Shown here piece by piece: positions 58,396 through 64,000 of a DNA stretch of 64,000 nucleotides. Within the stretch, counting starts at the first letter, position 1. Each line of letters begins with the position of its first letter. Location of the stretch: contig NZ_QRJO01000008.1 of assembly GCF_003471585.1 (NCBI RefSeq), positions 1-64,000 on the forward strand, written 5' to 3'. The DNA comes from Collinsella sp. AM18-10. GTDB taxonomy: Bacteria > Actinomycetota > Coriobacteriia > Coriobacteriales > Coriobacteriaceae. A program made the position numbers and the translations under genes. The notes beneath the pieces are model-generated. The model saw nothing but the letters and a program-made list of their open reading frames with translations, had not been told where the DNA came from and did not search any database.

Positions 58396-60261
58396 TTGGG
58401 AGACATCGCGGTTTCCGAGCTTGTGTTGCGGCTTGATCCCGCGGCCGCCGAGGAGCGCTATTCTGTCTTTTGGTGTAACGTCGGTGATGCGGGCAAGCAT
58501 GCCGTGGCAGACTTTATGGCCGATGTGTGCCAGACGGGCAAGGTTGTCGCGCTCACCCAGCTCGAGGACAACCGCATCTTTCTCATGGTCAAAGCGGGCG
58601 CGCGGACGGGCGACCTTAACGCCCCACTCGGCCATGAGCAAATGGTTCCGATTAAAACTTATTGGGATGAGCTGGACGATTATGTCGCGTTGCGCCTGCT
58701 GTTCAACTCGTGTTCGCAGTTTGAGGGGATTGAGGACGAGATCCCCAACGACGCGGGGCACCTGTATGTCATAAGCGCCAAGGGTGCTCGTCGTGATGCC
58801 GTCGAGGAAGCCGGAAGGGGTCCTGCCAAGATTGAAACGGTCGAGACCGTTATCAACGAGGATTGCACCTTCGAACTCAAGATTCGAACGTTTACCAAGC
58901 GCCGAGTGCTCATCGGTCGTGCGGCAGGCAACGAGTTAGAACTCAAGAAGATCAACAGCCAGGTGGGTTACAGGCTGTCGCCTGTGGCTACGGTGGTGCT
59001 GGCGCACGGACAAAGTGACGAGTACATCCTGCGCCGCGCCAAGGGCGATAAGCCGTCCAAACGTCGTGACCTTACGTTTTCTGCCCAGGCGGAAAAGGTT
59101 GCCTATACCAAGAAGGGCATCCTGTACCGAGAGCTGCAGATTCTTGAGCGCCGGTACAGCGATTTTGCCCGAGTGTCGCTCGGGGAGTATCCGCGCAAGA
59201 GCTTCTACGAGGTTCTGAAAAGCGACCGATATGCCCGCGTGGTTGCGGAGCGTTCGTTGGGGCAGCGGGCTGTGGTGTCGTTTGCGGGTGACGGGCTTGA
59301 TGGGATGGCGCGCCAGTTGGTCGATCGGCTCAATGATTCTTCGTGGGGCGTACACGCGTCGTATGGCGGCAGGGCTGTTGATCCGCTGGCATGGAATATC
59401 GTCGTGGTGCCCAACGAGGTTGCCGAGGACGATGGCTATGCCCTGCATGCTGGCGTGGTTGAGCAGCATGTGACGCCGGATGTGTGCGAGCCGCTGGTCA
59501 AGGCGGCATCGAATGCAAAGGTGCGGGGCGCTCAGGAGGGAGTCCTGGGAGCCATGCTCAAAGAGCTGCTGGTAAAGCAGGACGTTGCCGACGGCCGTGT
59601 GAGGGCGTTTGGCCTTGGTTCTTTTGACATTGAGTCGGTGACGGTCTGCGGCGTGGTCAATGTCCCACGCAAGGAAGAAGGCAAGATTGAGCTCGATGAG
59701 CGCCTTGCAGCCCTAACGATTGATGCTGACGGGGGCATGGACTACGCCTCGCATTCCATCGAGGATGGTCCCGTGGACGAGATGGAGTTTGAGCTGTTGA
59801 CGGCCGATGGCAAGCTCGACAAGGACGCCTATATCTTTGACGTGCGGGCGGGTGGGCAGTCTATGCTCGCGCGCGTGCGGGATACGGGCTTGACGACCTT
59901 CTCTAACAGCTTTGCGACCTTGGTGCGCGATTACCAGCTTGCGGGTAAGGCAGGTCGTAAGAAGGAGTTTTTCGAAAGCTACAACTCGCCCTATTACGGC
60001 ATTGGAACGTTCGAACGTGCAGGGATGACCTGCTACTTTGTGGGCGTCAACAACGGCACCAAGGAGGACCTGGCGACGGCGATTCATGTGCGCTCGATTG
60101 AGGTGCTCGAAGGCGACGATCTGTTCGAGCTGCTGGTCCAGCTGGTGAATGTGGGACTATCGCGCCATGGGGCTCCCTCCAGGTGGCCGATTCCGGTGAA
60201 GTATCTCAACGAATATGCGGCGCGTGAGGGTGCGGCGGGAGAGTCTGGCATTTGTTTGTGA
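58396..60261 (+). CDS. Putative divergent PIWI/Argonaute-like protein, predicted nuclease-inactive
   Basis: A 621-residue protein that I cannot place in a named family with certainty. The C-terminal half follows the MID-PIWI plan: IVVVPNE, then YALHAGVVEQHVTPDV (~348, like the K/Q...tQ segment), VLGAMLKELLVK (~382, like the conserved helix before PIWI), a first PIWI strand VTVCGVVNVPR (~415) with Asn where active Argonautes have Asp, and a terminal GAPSRWPIPVKYLNEYA (~594) like the PIWI C-terminus. The start is uncertain: the TTG at 58396 has no good ribosome site; it is 13 bp after the helicase stop. The pairing with a helicase-nuclease recalls PIWI-RE loci. Confidence 0.45.
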   Translation: MGDIAVSELVLRLDPAAAEERYSVFWCNVGDAGKHAVADFMADVCQTGKVVALTQLEDNRIFLMVKAGARTGDLNAPLGHEQMVPIKTYWDELDDYVALRLLFNSCSQFEGIEDEIPNDAGHLYVISAKGARRDAVEEAGRGPAKIETVETVINEDCTFELKIRTFTKRRVLIGRAAGNELELKKINSQVGYRLSPVATVVLAHGQSDEYILRRAKGDKPSKRRDLTFSAQAEKVAYTKKGILYRELQILERRYSDFARVSLGEYPRKSFYEVLKSDRYARVVAERSLGQRAVVSFAGDGLDGMARQLVDRLNDSSWGVHASYGGRAVDPLAWNIVVVPNEVAEDDGYALHAGVVEQHVTPDVCEPLVKAASNAKVRGAQEGVLGAMLKELLVKQDVADGRVRAFGLGSFDIESVTVCGVVNVPRKEEGKIELDERLAALTIDADGGMDYASHSIEDGPVDEMEFELLTADGKLDKDAYIFDVRAGGQSMLARVRDTGLTTFSNSFATLVRDYQLAGKAGRKKEFFESYNSPYYGIGTFERAGMTCYFVGVNNGTKEDLATAIHVRSIEVLEGDDLFELLVQLVNVGLSRHGAPSRWPIPVKYLNEYAAREGAAGESGICL

Positions 60262-60302
60262 AAAACAGATTAGTTATATGTACTAGAAAACTAAAATTGT
60301 TC

Positions 60303-60331
60303 TTGCAACATGCAAGCGGAGCGCATATACT
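60303..60331 (+). promoter_or_regulatory. Promoter before the small acidic gene
   Basis: TTGCAA (60303-60308) and TATACT (60326-60331) are 17 bp apart in an AT-rich gap. The -35 region is itself a small inverted repeat (TTGCA, ACA, TGCAA), a possible repressor site. Confidence 0.6.
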
Positions 60332-60409
60332 GCAGTCATAGCGTATGAGATGGGGTCTCGGAAAGAGACCAAGCACAGCAATTTGAGTTTATGTAGACGG
60401 GACTTGAGC

Positions 60410-60640
60410 ATGAGCACCAGCAGTTTCTCCTTTAACAACGTCAATATCGATTTCATTAATCTCGAGACCATTTATGGCCGTACTGACCGTTCTCACACAG
60501 AGAACTGGCCTGTATGCCTAGGTGAAGAGGCGCCAAGTGGCGAAGAGCTTGAGTATTTGGATGAGATTGAGCGCGAGCGGAACTTTGAGTTTGGCTTTTG
60601 CGAATACCAGGTTCATCGCGATTCAAATCGCTCAATTTAA
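60410..60640 (+). CDS. Small acidic protein, unknown
   Basis: A 76-residue strongly acidic protein (LGEEAPSGEELEYLDEIERERN) with no membrane segment. It follows the PIWI-like gene by 149 bp and has its own promoter. The ribosome site (GGGACTTGAG) is weak. Size and charge would suit an inhibitor or a DNA-mimic regulator, but that is speculation. Confidence 0.5.
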   Translation: MSTSSFSFNNVNIDFINLETIYGRTDRSHTENWPVCLGEEAPSGEELEYLDEIERERNFEFGFCEYQVHRDSNRSI

Positions 60641-60726
60641 TTACCCCGTTATCACCTCTTTTTAGCGGGGCAAGTTAGATCGACTATCTGTGTCAAACAA
60701 CGGCTCACCGTGGGAAGGAATCGGCA

Positions 60727-63700
60727 ATGAGCAAGAACATGAACAAGGACATGAACGGCAAGGCCTTGGGTAAGGCCAGGGCGGCTGGGCGCGTGGCGAC
60801 AGTTGCTGCGGCGACGATTGTCATGACGGGCGGCTCGCTGCTGTCGCCCCTGGCCGCGGCGGCGCAGGGTGTGGATGGCATTGGCACTGCATGCGCAACG
60901 GCTGCGGTGATGTCGCCGCTGGCGAGCGCTGCATCCGCCGGCGCTGGTACGGGTGCTGTGTCTGCGGCTCAAAAGGTCGCCGATCTGCAGGCTGCAGTTG
61001 ATGCGGCGCGCGCCAAGGCTGCTGCCGCCAAGGCCGATCTGGAAGCGGCTGCTGTTCCCTACGATGCCGCCGCCGTCAACCGGCAACAGGCGCAGGGCGC
61101 CTATGACGTGGCCCGCGGTGCGAGCGATAGTGCGGCTTCTGCTGCCTCGGCCGAGCTGGAAAAGCAGATGGGCGCTGCACAGGACAAGGCCGATTTGGAT
61201 GTCAAGGCGCTCGAGGACGCTCAAGCTGCGCTTGATGCCGCCAAGAAGAACCTGGCAGACAAGGACGAAGCCCTGACTACCGCCCAGAAGGCATCCCGCG
61301 ATGCTCAATCTGCGCTCGAAGCTGCACAGGCCGCTGCATCCGATGCCACACCCGAGGCCGTAGCCGCTGCCCAGGCTGCCGCAGAGCAGGCCGCGAGTGA
61401 TTTGGAGCAGGCAAAGCAGCAGGTTGTTGATGCGCAGGCCAAGCTCTCGGATGCTCAGGCCGCTGCCGCTGCTGCCGCTTCCAAGCAGCAGGACGCGCAG
61501 GGCAAGCTTTCGGCAGCTCAACAGGCAAGGGCTGCGGCAGATGCGGACGTGGATGCTGCACAGGCGAGCTATGACGCAGCCAAGGCCGATCTGGACCGAG
61601 CCGAGCAGGGCGCTGCGGGCCCGGAGTACGAGGCCGCCAAGGCAAAGGTGGCCGCCGCGTCCGAGGAGCTGACGGCCGCCAAGACCACGCAGTCGCAGCG
61701 CGAGAGCGAGCTTGCTGCCGTCGAGCAAGAGGTGACCGCTGCCGAGGGCGAGGTACAGACTGCCCAGCAGGCAGTTGCCGATCAGCAGCAGGTTGCTGCC
61801 GAAGCCCAGTCCAAGCTGGATGCCGCTGTTGCCGCCAAGACGGCGGCCGATGCCGCTCTTGACCAGGCCAAGACTGATCATGCCAGTGCGCTCACGGAGC
61901 TGGCCGATGCCCAGGCCAAGCTTTCGGCGGCCAAGGACGAGAAAGACGCTGCCGACAAGGCGCTCGATCAGGCGAAGGCCCAAAAACAGCAGGCCGACCA
62001 GGCTGTGGCTCAGGCTCAGGCAAAGCTCGATGCCGCTCAGGCAACGGCGAACGCATCGGCAGAGAACTACCGCCAGGGTGCTATCGCGTTCTTTAAGAGC
62101 GTGGGTGCCGACGATGCGGCGGATATCATCCTCAACTGCAAACTCGCTAGCTATAACAAGGTGGGTGAGGAGGTCGACGCGACGAGCCTGGCCAACATGA
62201 AGCAGGCGGTTGTGTGGCTCAAAGCGTGCAACGAGTATCGCGCAAGCGTTGGCCTGGGCGAGCTCAAGGTGACGTATGCCATGATGGCGACTGCCATTGC
62301 GGATGCGAACTTCTCCGACACGAAGATCGATCACGCCAGGCAGTTCGAAGTGGGCGAAAACGTGGCATGGAACTACGGAAGCAATCCGTTTAAGCAGTGG
62401 GTCGATCAAGAGAAGGCCGTCTTTGACGCTGCTGCCGCCTCGCTGGGCGCGACGGGCCTTACGGGAAAGGCCGCTTACGATTTTTATACGGCGCATAGTT
62501 CCGAGATTGATACCTACGCCGTGAAGCATGGTGATTCGGTCGGCCATTACATCAACGTAATCGATCCCAGCTACACCGTGACGGGCATGGGCGTTTGCAC
62601 GCGTGGAACGATCAACGGGTACAGCACGCAAGCGCAGACATTCGTATATTCTGGTCAATGGTACGAGCCGTACAACGTCAATCCGATGACGGTTGCTGAG
62701 TATGAGGCTGCGCTGAACGCGTGGTGCGACTCTCTGGCAAATCCCGAGCAGGGCGTTGACACGGCACGCAAGGAGCTTGCTACGGCGCAGGGCGTTGCTG
62801 ACGATGCCGGCAACAAGGTGGACGCAGCATCGCAGACCGTTGCGGCAAAGCAAGCTCAGATTGAGCGCGCTGTCGCTGACGTTGATGTCGCGACTGCCAA
62901 GGTCTCGGAGGCTCAGGCTTCTGTGGAGCAAAAGCAGGCTGCAGCTGACGTCGCCGCGCGTGCTGTCAGCGATGCCCGCGCCGATTTGAGCGCTGCCAAC
63001 GCCGCAGTTGCGGCGGCTCAGGACGCCGTGGCCGCCAAGTCTGGCGAGCTCGACATTGCCAAGGGCAAGGTGGCTGCTGCCAAGCGCGCACTGGATGCCG
63101 CTCGTGTCGGTGTCGGCGACAAGCAGGATGCACTTGCCGCGGCCCAGGATGAGCTGGCGGCGTATTCGGCCGATATCGCTGCTGCTCAGCGTGCGTTTGA
63201 TGCGGCATCGTCTACGCTCGAAGACGCACGTGCCAATCAGCGTGAGGCGGAGGCTGAACTTGCTGTCGCCCAAGGCGATGCCGATCGGGCAGCCATCGAT
63301 GCTGCTGGCGCTCAGGCGGAGCTCGATATGGCCCAGCAGGCTGCGAGCGATGCTGGCGCTGCCGCGACAACGGCTCAGGCAAAGTCTGATGCAGCTGCCG
63401 CGCGTGCCTCCCAGCTTAAGAATGCCGCTGCAGCACTTTCCAGGGCTACTGAGGACAAGCTCGCTGCCGATGCTGCGCTTGATGCTGCGGAGATGGCCGT
63501 GAGCGATGCCGAGTACGACTTGGTGGAGGCTGACGATGCCGTGACCGCGGCCGCCGCCGCCCGCGATGCCTCTGCCGCCGCGGTCACCCGCCTGCGCAGG
63601 ATCAATCTTGCCGAAGCCATCGCCAACGGCAGCGCTGACGATGTGGACGAGGCGCTCAACGCCAAGATCGCTGCAGCTCACAATGCCGCCGAGCGCGCCG

Positions 63701-64000
63701 CGACCGCCAAGGCCGAACTCGATGCCGCCGTGGCTGCGACGGATGCCGTGGCGCCGGCATACTTGGAGGCGCTCGCCAACTACACCGCCGCCAAGGTCGA
63801 GCTCGACCAGGCTATTGCCGAGCTTAACGCCGAGATCGCTCGCCAAGAGGCCGCCGACCGCGGAAACGGCGAGCAGACCCAGCCCGTCACGCAAGTGACG
63901 TACCAGGCCAAGCATGCGGAGGCAAAGACCGAGGCCACGACTTGGCAGACGGCGATGCCCGCCACGGGCGATGCGTCCGAGCTGCTGGGTGAGACCTTCG
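60727..64000 (+). CDS. Secreted coiled-coil CAP-domain surface protein, 3' end outside window
   Basis: At least 1091 residues, open to the window edge. A signal peptide (~1-47: basic start, VATVAAATIVMTGG, cleavage near LAAAAQG) leads into ~400 residues of Ala/Lys/Asp/Gln-rich coiled coil. A CAP/SCP domain follows (~490-650: ACNEYRASVGLGELKV, ARQFEVGENVAWNYG, VGHYINVIDPSYTVTGMG), then a second Ala-rich coiled coil (~680-1040). The last visible part has MPATGDASELLGE, an LPxTG-like sortase signal whose membrane helix lies beyond the window. GGAAGGAA precedes the ATG. A cell-wall-anchored adhesin or scaffold is likely. Confidence 0.88.
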   Translation, partial: MSKNMNKDMNGKALGKARAAGRVATVAAATIVMTGGSLLSPLAAAAQGVDGIGTACATAAVMSPLASAASAGAGTGAVSAAQKVADLQAAVDAARAKAAAAKADLEAAAVPYDAAAVNRQQAQGAYDVARGASDSAASAASAELEKQMGAAQDKADLDVKALEDAQAALDAAKKNLADKDEALTTAQKASRDAQSALEAAQAAASDATPEAVAAAQAAAEQAASDLEQAKQQVVDAQAKLSDAQAAAAAAASKQQDAQGKLSAAQQARAAADADVDAAQASYDAAKADLDRAEQGAAGPEYEAAKAKVAAASEELTAAKTTQSQRESELAAVEQEVTAAEGEVQTAQQAVADQQQVAAEAQSKLDAAVAAKTAADAALDQAKTDHASALTELADAQAKLSAAKDEKDAADKALDQAKAQKQQADQAVAQAQAKLDAAQATANASAENYRQGAIAFFKSVGADDAADIILNCKLASYNKVGEEVDATSLANMKQAVVWLKACNEYRASVGLGELKVTYAMMATAIADANFSDTKIDHARQFEVGENVAWNYGSNPFKQWVDQEKAVFDAAAASLGATGLTGKAAYDFYTAHSSEIDTYAVKHGDSVGHYINVIDPSYTVTGMGVCTRGTINGYSTQAQTFVYSGQWYEPYNVNPMTVAEYEAALNAWCDSLANPEQGVDTARKELATAQGVADDAGNKVDAASQTVAAKQAQIERAVADVDVATAKVSEAQASVEQKQAAADVAARAVSDARADLSAANAAVAAAQDAVAAKSGELDIAKGKVAAAKRALDAARVGVGDKQDALAAAQDELAAYSADIAAAQRAFDAASSTLEDARANQREAEAELAVAQGDADRAAIDAAGAQAELDMAQQAASDAGAAATTAQAKSDAAAARASQLKNAAAALSRATEDKLAADAALDAAEMAVSDAEYDLVEADDAVTAAAAARDASAAAVTRLRRINLAEAIANGSADDVDEALNAKIAAAHNAAERAATAKAELDAAVAATDAVAPAYLEALANYTAAKVELDQAIAELNAEIARQEAADRGNGEQTQPVTQVTYQAKHAEAKTEATTWQTAMPATGDASELLGETF

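Noticed and set aside
31787..60640. The island as a complete integrative conjugative element or prophage
   Set aside because: No integrase, relaxase, VirB4, capsid, portal or terminase gene and no clear pair of attachment sites were seen in the window. The VirD4-like gene alone is not enough.
60652..63915. A 1087-codon open frame on the minus strand
   Set aside because: It lies antisense to the coiled-coil surface protein. Alanine-rich codons on the plus strand keep the opposite strand free of stops. It shows no domain, and the plus frame has a signal peptide, CAP domain and sorting motif.

Overview
The window is about 64 kb of GC-rich bacterial chromosome. Gene content and style point to a gut Coriobacteriia (Actinomycetota), most likely Collinsella or a close relative. 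The grounds are: mannose-family PTS operons, a compact his operon with short-form HisG, the order enolase / DivIC-like / Ppx-GppA, dense GC-rich genes with AGGAGG-type ribosome sites, an alanine-rich sortase-type surface protein, and many small intergenic palindromic repeats. This assignment is inference; no rRNA or marker search was possible.

1-6.1 kb: the tail of one mannose-family PTS operon, an MFS transporter, then an operon of a FrlB-like SIS deglycase, PTS IIA, IIB, IIC and IID, and a FrlC-like epimerase. Together they look like a route for taking up and degrading Amadori products (fructosamines) or a related amino sugar. 6.2-14.6 kb: an eleven-gene his cluster, hisZG(fused)-D-C-B-H-A-F-I-small gene-E. 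A PHP-family histidinol-phosphatase candidate converges on it (14.6-15.5 kb) and would supply the one step the cluster lacks. 15.8-25.6 kb: a small Cys-rich protein with a fused double ABC exporter of CydDC type, then LarC2-like, YfcE, MazG, enolase, DivIC-like and Ppx/GppA genes. 25.7-31.8 kb: a DUF4143 ATPase, tRNA-Leu(UAA) with a degenerate copy beside it, a small membrane-anchored protein, an orphan PTS IIB with a VOC protein, a two-component system and a DUF4342 protein.

32-60.6 kb is an accessory island with lower-GC patches, duplications and gene fragments. It holds two degenerate HsdM-HsdS-like fusions (32.3 and 49.7 kb), a soluble VirD4/TraG-like ATPase, a ClpP-like protease, a LlaJI-type restriction-modification system (C5 methyltransferase, McrB-like GTPase, LlaJI/McrC-like nuclease), a DUF6076 zinc-finger protein, several unknown membrane and soluble proteins, and a rightward gene array at 51.5-60.6 kb. 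That array encodes two membrane proteins, a ClpX-like AAA+ protein, a 1316-residue SF2 helicase with a C-terminal PD-(D/E)XK-like nuclease, a 621-residue protein whose C-terminal half resembles a catalytically dead MID-PIWI (Argonaute-like) module, and a small acidic protein. This array is the best candidate for an undescribed system, probably anti-phage or anti-plasmid defence. No integrase, relaxase, IS transposase or CRISPR array was seen.

60.7-64 kb: the start of a secreted, coiled-coil, CAP-domain surface protein that ends in an LPxTG-like motif (MPATG) just before the window edge.
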